DNA from: Prevotellaceae bacterium UBA3627
GTDB taxonomy: Bacteria; Bacteroidota; Bacteroidia; Bacteroidales; Bacteroidaceae
DNA length: 30,249 nucleotides
Assembly: GCA_002373375.1 (NCBI GenBank)
Contig: DFLE01000051.1
Coordinates: 1 to 30,249 of the forward strand
Direction: 5' to 3'
Shown here piece after piece: positions 7,354-16,700 of the stretch. Made by a program: the position numbers and the translations under genes. Under the pieces are notes generated by a model, which saw only the letters and a list, made by a program, of their open reading frames with translations, had not been told where the DNA came from and ran no database searches. The stretch's first letter is position 1. Every line of letters starts with the position of its first letter.

Positions 7354-9291
7354 ATGAAAACAAAAAATATAATATTCACTGCATTATTGTTTTTATCAGC
7401 AATAATGACAGGCTGCTCGCCCGACGAGTTCAGCCTAGGTGGCCAGACGGTATCGCCTGATGACCTTGCAGAGGGTGTAGCGTTCACAATAGAACATGAC
7501 GCTGACAATCCGAACATTATATACCTGAAGAGTCTCATGGGGTCTAAATACACAGTACTTTGGGAGCATCCGCAGGGACGTTCACAGGAACCAGAGGTTA
7601 CTCTTAAAATGCCTTTTGCGGGAACATACACTGTAAAGTTTGGTGTAGAGACGAGTGCCGGAGTCGTATTTGGTGAACCTGTCGAGTTTACTATCAGCGA
7701 CTTCTGTGCAGACTTTATTTCAGGCACAGTATGGGAGTACATTGCAGGAGGTGCTGGTGGCTCTAAAACGTGGGTGTATGATAATGGTCAATATGGTTAT
7801 GGTACGGGTGAGTTTACCTATGGTAGCCCAGATGATAACCCAGACCTCTGTCGTAAATTGTATTATAATATAGCTTCAGGAGAGTCACTGTTTGTACCAA
7901 ACTGGGATCCAGGCGTAAATCATACGAGTGCTAATTTTGCAAGTACTATGACATTTGACCTTGTAGGACGTGCTGGCTATTCTTACTATAATGGTGATAC
8001 AGGCGAGACTCAGGAAGGTCTTTTTAACTTGAATGAGGATTTGCTCACTCTGACCCTTGTTGATGCAGATTTGATGCACCCAGACGGATGGACAGAACGT
8101 AGAGATACATGGCGCCAGAATATGCAGATAGTGGAAATAGATGAAAACCATATGCGTGTTGCATATACGCGTATCCCAGGTAGTTGGGGTGGTGAATGGA
8201 TTGAAGTATTCAACTACGTAACAAAAGAATGGGCAGATAACTATCAACCAACTGTAGATAATACGATTCATCTGAAACATCAGTATAGGTGTAATGCCTG
8301 TGGAAAGCTGACGTTCTCAAATAATGCTCAGTGTCAGAGTTGTTGGAGCGACGATGTAACATTGAATCGCACATTTAACGACTACTTTGAGCCATTCAAT
8401 CAGCTAACAACAACATATATGTTTGCTGATACAGAACCAATAGCATGGAATACGCTCAACGGTAGTGCAATCGGACGTAGTGCAGAAGATTATGGACAAA
8501 TTGATTTATCTGACGTTATCTTTAAGTTTAATTCTTCTACGAAGTCACTTGAATTGACAGACCCTTCTGGCAATACAACGACCTTGACTTATAGCCTTGA
8601 CGATAATGGTAAGATGACATTCAGTGGGGCATCACTTCCTTGGTTCAATGTTGCAGCTAATAGTGATTTGAAGTTTGGTAACAAGAAGAATGAACTACAG
8701 GTTATAAACTATGATGTAGATCCTCTAACGGGTGATATCACTGACATATACATAGGTTCAAAGCAGTATGATGCACAAGGAAATGCTTATGAATACCTTA
8801 CTTACCATATTACAAAGTTTGTTGCTGGTGGACAAGAGTCACGTGCCGTTGCTTGTAATAGTTCATTGCTACATTATGGTGACATTGAAGGTAAAGGAAA
8901 CTTCCGTATAGAAATATTTAACTGCTGGGGCTCAGGTACGGCTGATAATCCTCCTGTAAATTCTAATGAGATATTCTTTAAGAAACAGATGGTAATCAAC
9001 TTCACAGTAAGCGGCTTAGGAACATTTGATAATGAAGTAGATGCATATGTGATGATTAGCGGTGCAGAATTGTGGGAACCTAAATCTGGAGTAAATGACT
9101 TTAAGTTCAAGGGTGATGGTACATACACCGTTACTGTTACCGCGAAGTCACCTGCTACTGAGAACCTTGTATTCTGTATTGACGCAAATAATGCTCAGTC
9201 ACAATTGCCAGATTTCAACCTTAACGAGAATATGGTAGATCACAAACTTACGGGTGTGACTGTAACTATTAACTCAATAATGATGGATTAA
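7354..9291 (+). CDS. Surface lipoprotein with zinc-ribbon-like motif, probable glycan-binding protein
   Basis: A 645-residue lipoprotein (IMTGC, lipidated Cys at 21) in the position after SusD where surface glycan-binding proteins are usually encoded. Residues about 25-120 look like an Ig/PKD-type beta domain. The middle has many Trp and Tyr residues (for example WVYDNGQYGYGTG). Unusually, residues 313-330 form CNAC-x10-CQSC, a zinc-ribbon-like pair of CxxC motifs, rare in exported Bacteroidetes lipoproteins. The C-terminal domain (about 503-645, from LLHYGDIEGKGNF) is related to two domains in the next gene. Glycan binding is inferred from context; I recognise no named family for the whole protein. 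Confidence 0.8.
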   Translation: MKTKNIIFTALLFLSAIMTGCSPDEFSLGGQTVSPDDLAEGVAFTIEHDADNPNIIYLKSLMGSKYTVLWEHPQGRSQEPEVTLKMPFAGTYTVKFGVETSAGVVFGEPVEFTISDFCADFISGTVWEYIAGGAGGSKTWVYDNGQYGYGTGEFTYGSPDDNPDLCRKLYYNIASGESLFVPNWDPGVNHTSANFASTMTFDLVGRAGYSYYNGDTGETQEGLFNLNEDLLTLTLVDADLMHPDGWTERRDTWRQNMQIVEIDENHMRVAYTRIPGSWGGEWIEVFNYVTKEWADNYQPTVDNTIHLKHQYRCNACGKLTFSNNAQCQSCWSDDVTLNRTFNDYFEPFNQLTTTYMFADTEPIAWNTLNGSAIGRSAEDYGQIDLSDVIFKFNSSTKSLELTDPSGNTTTLTYSLDDNGKMTFSGASLPWFNVAANSDLKFGNKKNELQVINYDVDPLTGDITDIYIGSKQYDAQGNAYEYLTYHITKFVAGGQESRAVACNSSLLHYGDIEGKGNFRIEIFNCWGSGTADNPPVNSNEIFFKKQMVINFTVSGLGTFDNEVDAYVMISGAELWEPKSGVNDFKFKGDGTYTVTVTAKSPATENLVFCIDANNAQSQLPDFNLNENMVDHKLTGVTVTINSIMMD

Positions 9292-9296
9292 GACGT

Positions 9297-11309
9297 ATGA
9301 AAAAGTATATTGTTAAATCATTAGCACTGCTTGTGGGATTATGCCTCACAGCGTGTAGCGACGAGATGGACTATAGTCCTGCTGTTGGCGATATTATATC
9401 AGAAGTTACCACTGGCGATGCTGTTACAACAGCCTATTCCGCTGTTACCACAGGCACGGTGAAAGACCTTTCGGAGGTGAATGCCTCATCTTATACCGTA
9501 GGTGTAGTATATGCAGATACGGAAGCTGGGGTACAAGGTGGCACAAAGGTTAATGGTACTATCAATGATAATGGTACGGTAACGAGTGAGATTAAGGGAC
9601 TCACTGTTGGCAAGACATATTACTATGCACAATTTGTTACATTGCAAGGCAAAGTGACTAAATATGGTACGACGAAGAGTTTTACTTGTACCAACTCTAC
9701 TGTGACGACTCTTGAAGTAGAAGGTAAAAGCGCAACAAAGGTTACGCTGCTTGGTAAGGTTGCAGATGCAGATGATATTCTCTCTAATGTAGAGTGTGGC
9801 TTCATCGTGTCTGACACTGAAGATGCTACAGGTAATAATGTTACAATACCTGTGGAGACCGAGGACGCTTCTTTCTCAAAGGAAGTCAGCGGACTGTTAC
9901 CTGGCAAGACTTATTACTATACCGCCTATACAAAGATAGGTAGCACTATAGTAAAGGGAAATGTGCAGAGCTTCACAATGGATGCACAGGTGATGGAATA
10001 TGTTGACTTAGGTTTGTCTGTACTATGGGCAAAGTGTAACATTGGTGCTGAGACCGAAACCGAAGCTGGTGCTTTCATTGGATATGGTGACCAATCAGGT
10101 CTTAACTATTCTAGTGATATCAACGCATACACAGCTGAGAATATCTCAGCAACTGCAGCTGATATCGTAAATGGATTAGACATCGAAGGCGAGTCAAACA
10201 AGAAAAGTTCAACGCCAACGGAGGCGCAGGTTCAGGAGTTGCTGGCGTCAACTACACAGACTGTAGAAGATGGTGGCATACGCTTTACTGCTGCCAATGG
10301 TAACTCTATATTCTTACCTTTTGCTGGTTATCGCGAAGGAGAAGTAATACAGACTGCTGCAGAGGGTTTCTATTGGACAGGTGAAGTAAGCACAGTAAAC
10401 AATAACTATGTTAAGACGCTGCATTTAAGTTCAGAGGCTACTGTAGGTGTGTCATTACGTAGTCTTGGTTTGTCTGTACGTACAGTTCGTAAGCCAGAGA
10501 CAGCACCTGAGCTTGCTTTTGATAATAGTAAACTAAAACAGGGCGATTTTGAGGGTAACGGCAATTATCGTTTGGCTTTCTACAATCCTTGGGATGGTTC
10601 AAATTCAGCAGACGATCCATGCTTTAATCCTTCAGATTTGAAGTTTGGCGAGGCACTCACTGTAGTATTTGAGATAACAGGTATAGGTGATGCTACAACA
10701 ACAGGTTCTGGTGGCTTTGCTGACGGTAATTGGAGTTGGGCATTTGATACAGAGAAGATTACTATCAGTGGCGATGGCGAGTATTCATTCAAGATTATAG
10801 GCAATGGCTCTGGCGTGAACTGTTGGTATTATGACCTTATTGGATTGTCTGATAAGGTAGGTGCTGAGAATATCAATGTTACCATAAAGAAGATTGTCTT
10901 GGATTTTCCAGGTGTGAAGCTTGACTTTGATAACTCAAAACTATTAGTAGGAGACTTTGAGGATAACGGAAACCTGCGTATTGATACTTACAACCCTTGG
11001 GATGATTCTGGTTCTACGGATGACCCATTCATGGATGTAAGCCAGATAAAAGCAGACCAGTATCTCTCTGTTACGTTCAAAGTGGCAGGCTTAACAGATG
11101 ATGCCACCTGCGATGTAGCTTCACAAATATGTGATGGCAATTGGAACTGGTATGGCGCTAGGCCTTTGAAAATCAATGGTAATGGTGTCTATACTGTAAC
11201 CTATCCTGCCACTGTTACAGGTGCAAACTGCTGGTACATTGATTTACCAGGAATACATACGTCATATCCTGACGCTACAGTTACGATACTTGGAATATAT
11301 CAAGAATAA
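9297..11309 (+). CDS. Multidomain surface lipoprotein with FISUMP-like and duplicated C-terminal domains
   Basis: A 670-residue lipoprotein (CLTAC, lipidated Cys at 20), five bases after the previous gene. Two fibronectin-like beta repeats (about 40-130 and 135-228) each end in an LxxGKTYYY motif. A FISUMP-type domain follows (about 233-398), recognised by YVDLGLSVLWAKCNIGA at its start and LGLSVRTVR at its end. The C-terminus carries two tandem copies of one domain (about 406-537 and 540-670), each starting FDNSKL and containing GDFE-NGN...YNPWD...DDP; a third copy ends the preceding gene. The Trp-rich repeats suggest carbohydrate binding, but that is inference. Its stop overlaps the next start by one base (TAATG). 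Confidence 0.8.
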   Translation: MKKYIVKSLALLVGLCLTACSDEMDYSPAVGDIISEVTTGDAVTTAYSAVTTGTVKDLSEVNASSYTVGVVYADTEAGVQGGTKVNGTINDNGTVTSEIKGLTVGKTYYYAQFVTLQGKVTKYGTTKSFTCTNSTVTTLEVEGKSATKVTLLGKVADADDILSNVECGFIVSDTEDATGNNVTIPVETEDASFSKEVSGLLPGKTYYYTAYTKIGSTIVKGNVQSFTMDAQVMEYVDLGLSVLWAKCNIGAETETEAGAFIGYGDQSGLNYSSDINAYTAENISATAADIVNGLDIEGESNKKSSTPTEAQVQELLASTTQTVEDGGIRFTAANGNSIFLPFAGYREGEVIQTAAEGFYWTGEVSTVNNNYVKTLHLSSEATVGVSLRSLGLSVRTVRKPETAPELAFDNSKLKQGDFEGNGNYRLAFYNPWDGSNSADDPCFNPSDLKFGEALTVVFEITGIGDATTTGSGGFADGNWSWAFDTEKITISGDGEYSFKIIGNGSGVNCWYYDLIGLSDKVGAENINVTIKKIVLDFPGVKLDFDNSKLLVGDFEDNGNLRIDTYNPWDDSGSTDDPFMDVSQIKADQYLSVTFKVAGLTDDATCDVASQICDGNWNWYGARPLKINGNGVYTVTYPATVTGANCWYIDLPGIHTSYPDATVTILGIYQE

Positions 11310-11866
11310 TGAACAATACACATAATGCGGGGAGTGGGTGGCGTAAGTGCGCCACTTACTTTCCGCTTACATACTTAATACTGTTGTGCTTCTTCTGTTC
11401 ATGCAATGCTGGTAGTGATAAGAAAACATCATCCAGAGCCAAAGGCGCATTGACAGAACAGTTCGTCGACTCTACCACGGAAGTGATGCTGACGGATGCA
11501 AATGGTAATGAGCGCAGTATAGAGCAGATGCATGGTAGTGTGGTGTTGATGGATGTGCTGTATGAAGTACCACAGGTTAAAAGTCCTCATCAGGCATTGC
11601 TTCGTGAGGTATATGATCAGTTTGCATCTCAGGGATTACAGATATATCAGGTTTGTATGAGCGAGGATGCAGATGCATGGCGCAATGTGGCGAAAGAATT
11701 GCCGTGGACCGCGGTATATGATAATAAAACCTTGCAATCTGCATTGATAGAGAAGTACAAGATTATAACTATTCCGTCAATGCGACTTTTTGACAGAAAT
11801 GGTAAATCAATAGGGGGAGATATATCAGAAAAAGAATTGAAAAACAAGTTAAAGGAAAGTCTATGA
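11309..11866 (+). CDS. Thioredoxin-fold lipoprotein lacking the CxxC active site
   Basis: A 185-residue lipoprotein, probably lipidated at Cys32 (FFCSC), with a TlpA/AhpC-like thioredoxin fold at about 55-180: a VVLMDVLY strand where the active site should follow, and a TIPSMRLFDRNG segment with the cis-proline (Pro156) characteristic of the fold. The active-site position reads LYEVPQVKSPHQ with no Cys; the only Cys in the domain is Cys116. Disulfide reductase activity is therefore unlikely, and a binding or scaffold role fits better. Start and stop overlap both neighbours (TAATG before, ATGA after), so it is translationally coupled between a binding lipoprotein and the GH5 enzyme. Confidence 0.75.
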   Translation: MNNTHNAGSGWRKCATYFPLTYLILLCFFCSCNAGSDKKTSSRAKGALTEQFVDSTTEVMLTDANGNERSIEQMHGSVVLMDVLYEVPQVKSPHQALLREVYDQFASQGLQIYQVCMSEDADAWRNVAKELPWTAVYDNKTLQSALIEKYKIITIPSMRLFDRNGKSIGGDISEKELKNKLKESL

Positions 11867-13677
11867 AGAGATTCTTATATTTAGCAGTAGTGTTTTTCTG
11901 CATATCACTTACGTTGGTGGCTTGCAGCAAAGACGATGATACAGTAGAGGGATATAGTGGAGATGTAAAGGTCGTTAATGTACCATCTTTGATATCAAAG
12001 ACAGGCGGTACAGCCAAAGTAACTGTACAATCAAGTTCACAGCCTACAGTAACAACAACAGCTTCATGGCTGACGGTAGAGGCTGGTACACGCACACAGT
12101 TAGGTAATACATCAGTAAAGTTAACTGCGCAACCTAATCCTGATACGTCAGACCGTACAGCAGAGATTAAGGTTATTGCAGGTAATCAGACAAAGACGTT
12201 TATTGTTACACAAACTGCCAAGGATGGCCTATTGGTAGAACAAACCACTTATGAAGTAGATGCTGATGGAGGTATTGTAACCGTCGCTATGAAAACAAAT
12301 GTGGACGGTACTGTAAACAGTAATGTTTCATGGGTAACATTGTTAGACAAGACACGTGCCAATATGGCTGATGGCATTATTCAACTTAATGTCGAAGAAA
12401 ATATTAGTGTAGAGCGTACTGCATCTGTTACTTTAACTTATGGTGACGTAGTAGAAACAATTACAATAAACCAACAGGGTGTAACAAGCAGTATTACCGC
12501 AACTGCAGCTGATATTGCAAAGTTGATGTACCCGGGTTGGAACCTTGGCAATACTCTGGAGGCGTGCGACGCCAACAACCTCTTCAACAATAACGGAGGC
12601 ACAGGCTCAGAGACTGGTTGGCAGCCAACCACGACCACCAAGGAAGTCATTGATGCTGTGAAGGCTGCCGGCTTCAAGTCAGTGCGCATACCATGCTCAT
12701 GGATATGCGGTCACGTCAGCGGCGGCACCGAGGCAAACCCACAGATAGATGCTGCGTGGATGGCTCGCGTAAAGCAGATCGTTGACTACTGCGTGAATGA
12801 TGGCCTCTATGTAGTGCTCAATGACCACTGGGACGGTGGATGGATAGAGGTGCAGGGCTTCACTGGCAGCACTTCTTCATTCCGCGCCATGACCGATGAT
12901 GAGGTTAACGCAAAGATTGTCACACTGAAGAGCCTGTGGACACGCATAGCAGAGGCCTTCAAGGGCTATGACGAGCACGTCATCTTCGCCGGCCTTAACG
13001 AGCCTTTCCAGGAATATAACCTCTTCAGCTCTCGCCATGAGGCACTCACCCCGATACTCTTGAAGTATAACAAGGCTTTCGTTGAGGCTGTACGTGCCAC
13101 TGGCGGCAACAATGCCAACCGCATACTCGTAGTGCAGGGTCCAAGCGTAAACATCGCTTCTACCGTAAACTACATGCCTGCAAGCTCATTGCCAGAGGAA
13201 GCCGGCAAACTCATGGTCGAGGTACACTTCTATGACCCAGGCCAGTTCTGCGGCACATTCGATGCTTCTGGTGACAATGCCTACTACTACTGGGGCAATG
13301 GCAACCACAGCACCGACCACAACGCCGGATGGGGTGAGGAAAGCTACATACAGGAGCAGTTTGGTAACCTCAAGACCGCTTTCACCTCTAAGGGCTTCCC
13401 TGTAATCATCGGCGAGTATGCCGGTCTGCAGCGTACCATCACAGGTGGCGACCAGGCTAAGCATAACGCTTCAGTGAAGGCATTCTACCAGTGTGTCAAC
13501 GAGTATGCCACCAACAACGGTATCGTGGCATTCGCATGGGACACCAACGACGTTGCCGGACTGGGCAAGGAGAGTGGTTCATCTACCATCATAGGCCGCG
13601 CATCTAAGAGCATCGTAGGTCAGAATGCCATGGATGGAATACTCGCAGGCGTAGCTGCCGGCACATGGATGAAATGA
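11863..13677 (+). CDS. BACON-BACON-GH5 endo-beta-glucanase lipoprotein (GH5_4-like)
   Basis: Surface endo-glycanase of 604 residues with the lipidated Cys at 21 (TLVAC). Two BACON domains (about 36-118 and 122-207) hold the enzyme off the membrane. The GH5 catalytic domain (about 216-604) shows WNLGNTLE, SVRIPCSW, acid/base Glu380 in GLNEPFQE, substrate-site His455 and nucleophile Glu518 in IIGEYAG. Layout and motifs resemble subfamily 4, which contains xyloglucanases, mixed-linkage glucanases and endoglucanases. The usual NxHHDxGW motif reads NDHWDGGW, so one conserved His is Trp. GC content rises abruptly at about 12,520, at the BACON/catalytic boundary. It overlaps the previous gene by four bases and is the last structural gene of the operon. 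Confidence 0.93.
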   Translation: MKRFLYLAVVFFCISLTLVACSKDDDTVEGYSGDVKVVNVPSLISKTGGTAKVTVQSSSQPTVTTTASWLTVEAGTRTQLGNTSVKLTAQPNPDTSDRTAEIKVIAGNQTKTFIVTQTAKDGLLVEQTTYEVDADGGIVTVAMKTNVDGTVNSNVSWVTLLDKTRANMADGIIQLNVEENISVERTASVTLTYGDVVETITINQQGVTSSITATAADIAKLMYPGWNLGNTLEACDANNLFNNNGGTGSETGWQPTTTTKEVIDAVKAAGFKSVRIPCSWICGHVSGGTEANPQIDAAWMARVKQIVDYCVNDGLYVVLNDHWDGGWIEVQGFTGSTSSFRAMTDDEVNAKIVTLKSLWTRIAEAFKGYDEHVIFAGLNEPFQEYNLFSSRHEALTPILLKYNKAFVEAVRATGGNNANRILVVQGPSVNIASTVNYMPASSLPEEAGKLMVEVHFYDPGQFCGTFDASGDNAYYYWGNGNHSTDHNAGWGEESYIQEQFGNLKTAFTSKGFPVIIGEYAGLQRTITGGDQAKHNASVKAFYQCVNEYATNNGIVAFAWDTNDVAGLGKESGSSTIIGRASKSIVGQNAMDGILAGVAAGTWMK

Positions 13678-13768
13678 ATGACGGGCAGTAACGTCTGATA
13701 TAATGCAATAAACACAGCATTACCAGCGTTATATAACAAAGCGGAATACTATTGATAAACATACGAAG

Positions 13769-16700
13769 ATGACATTACGTCTTAAAATATGGCTGTTGCT
13801 CTGTGCTCTCACATCATTTGGCGGGCTCAGGGCAGCAGCTTTTTCTTTTCATAATCTGGGAGTAAAGCAGGGATTGTCAAGCAATACTGTCAACACTATG
13901 CTGGTTGACAGTCGTGGCATGTTGTGGGTAGGTACGTCTATGGGACTGAACCGTTATGACGGCTATGATGTCAGCGTGTTCCGCTATTTCGATGTGGAGC
14001 GTACGCTTCCGGCAGCCAACATACACAGTTTGCGAGAGGATGCCGCCGGTAATATATGGATAAGGTATGACAACGGCATGGTCCGCTATGATATGCGCAG
14101 CCAGACCTTTCATGCCGACAACCGGCAATACCTGAAGTCCCTGGGCCTCAATGTCTCGGCAGAGAGTGCCATGACTGTTGACGGATGGGGTAACCTGTGG
14201 TTTGCCGGCGACGGCAAGGTGTGTTACCACAATTGTAAGACAGGCGAGAACCGTCAGTGGAAGGTGAAGCTGAGCATGAAGGGTAGTCAGTGGCATATCG
14301 TTGACTGTGCCGAGGGCTTGTACCTGTGTGATGAGCAGAGGGTATGGCGTTTCCTCGCCAAGACGGGTGGCATAGCGCCTGTTGCACTGCCAGCGAACAT
14401 GAGAGGCAAGCACCTGCGCCTGTATGTGGACTCAGAGAACTCCCTGTGGATATACTCTACAGTCAATGAGGGCATCTATCACTACAAGGGTGTCCAGCTG
14501 GACATTCCCCATGGCGGAGGTTCCAATGCCATACGTGACATCTATGACGATGGCAGAGGTCGCCTTTGGGTGGCAACCGACCATAACGGCGTGTTCGTGT
14601 ATGACAAGCAGAAAAACAGCACGGAACATCTGCGTAATGACCGTAATGATGCCACCTCCATAGCCTCAGACAATGTGACGTGCATCACCTCAGACCGTCA
14701 CGGCACCATGTGGCTTGGACATTTTAAGTCGGGCGTGTCATACAGTTACTCGCGCCGCGCATTGTTCCAAAGCGGCGGCCGTCACTTCGGCGATATCAGT
14801 ACCATGATGTATGACCGCCACGGCAACCTGTGGCTGGGTACTGACGGCGGCGGTGTATATATAGAGCATAGTGACAATACATACGTCAAGGCTGCATTGC
14901 CCGATATTACCATATCGTCACTCCTCGAAACCCATGACGGCACAGTGTGGGTAGGCACATATAACGGCGGACTGTATAAGATGCGCGGCTCCTCCGTAGA
15001 GAATATATACACACGTGAGGGTGGCGCACTGACCAACGATGCCGTATGGCAGTTGGCAGAGGATAACCATAACAAGGTGTGGATAGCGTCAGGATTTGGT
15101 CAGCTGTCGGTCTTCTCCCCCGTTACCGGGCGTGCAGAGACCGTTATGATGGGCAAGCAGTCCATACAAGGTCTGTCGCTTGCCTTTGATGGCCGCCACA
15201 CCATGTATATCGGTTCGTATTACGGCGTGTGGGTATATGATACAGACAGCAAGAAGTCACGCTGCCTTACTGGCAACCGCAAGGGTACGCAGAAACTGTT
15301 GCAGCCCGCGGTGGTGTCGTTGTGTTATGACCGCAGCCGCGATGCTCTGTGGGTGGCCCACGCCACTGGTGTGAGTGTGCTTGATATAAAGAAAGACAGC
15401 ATATCATACATTGACGACACCAACGGACTCTTTGACAATAATGTAAAAAGCATAGTACAGGATAAGCAGGGCAATATGTGGCTGAGCACCAGCCATGGTT
15501 TGTCGTGCGTACAGATGTCAAAGGACGGTTATGTCACTCATAACTTCTATGGCAACGAGGGATTGTATAATGACTATTTCAACACCTTCGCTGCCACGCT
15601 GAGTCCTCAGGGCGACGTGCTGATGGGCGGCAGTGACGGCTATACCCGCATCTCGCCTCAGGTGATGTATTCCAACAAGAGCCGTCCGAAGCTCACGTTG
15701 TCAGAGGTGACGGTGGGCGGACGTACGGTGCCTGTCGACTCTGAAGTGTTGCGGCTCGCGTATGATGATTACCAGATAGTGCTGCGCTTTTTCACCGGCG
15801 ACTTGTCAAGTGCTGGCAGGGTGCTCTATGCTTACCGTGTCAAGGAGCTCGGTAAGGACTGGGTATATACCGACAAGAACAAGATAGAGTTCTTCTCCCT
15901 CACTCACGGCTCATACACCCTTGAGGTGAAGGCGGCTGACGAGAATGGCAACTGGGGCGAGGTGACGACGCTGCGCATAAAGGTGTCGCCGCCGTTCTAC
16001 CTGTCTTGGTGGATGCAACTGTTCTACTTGCTGTTGGCAGGTGTGGCTATATATATGATATATCGCTTCGTGCATAACCGTCACCACCGTCGTATAGAGG
16101 AACAGCGCCGACAGATGGAGCAGGCACAGCAGGCACAGCTGTCTGAGATGAAACTGCGTTTCTTCACTAATATAAGCCATGACCTGCGTACGCCGCTGAC
16201 GCTCATCATCAGTCCGCTGCAGACCATCATCGCCGAGCTTACAGGGCAAGACAATACCAAACTGAGGGACAAGCTGAGGATGGTATATCGTAACGCAGAA
16301 CTGTTGTATAATCAGGTCAGCACGTTGCTTGACTTCCGCCGCCTTGACGTAGGAGCGGAGAAACTGACTCTGCAGTCCATTGACGTGGCACAGTATGTAG
16401 GTAATATCTGCCTGTCATTCCAAGACTATGCCAAGGAGAGGGGGATAGCCCTTAGTTACGAGTCGCAGCGTGAACACCTGTACTTCACTGTTGACGCTGA
16501 GAAACTGAATAAGATAATGTATAACCTGCTGTCCAATGCGCTGAAGTACACTCCCGACGGCGGCAGCGTAAAGGTGACGTTGGCTGCAGACCAGCAATTG
16601 CGTATCTCCGTTGCCGACACTGGCTGTGGCGTGAGCGATGCCGACAAGTCTCGCATCTTCCAACGCTTCTATCAGGTGCGTACCGATGATGCCAAGGCTG

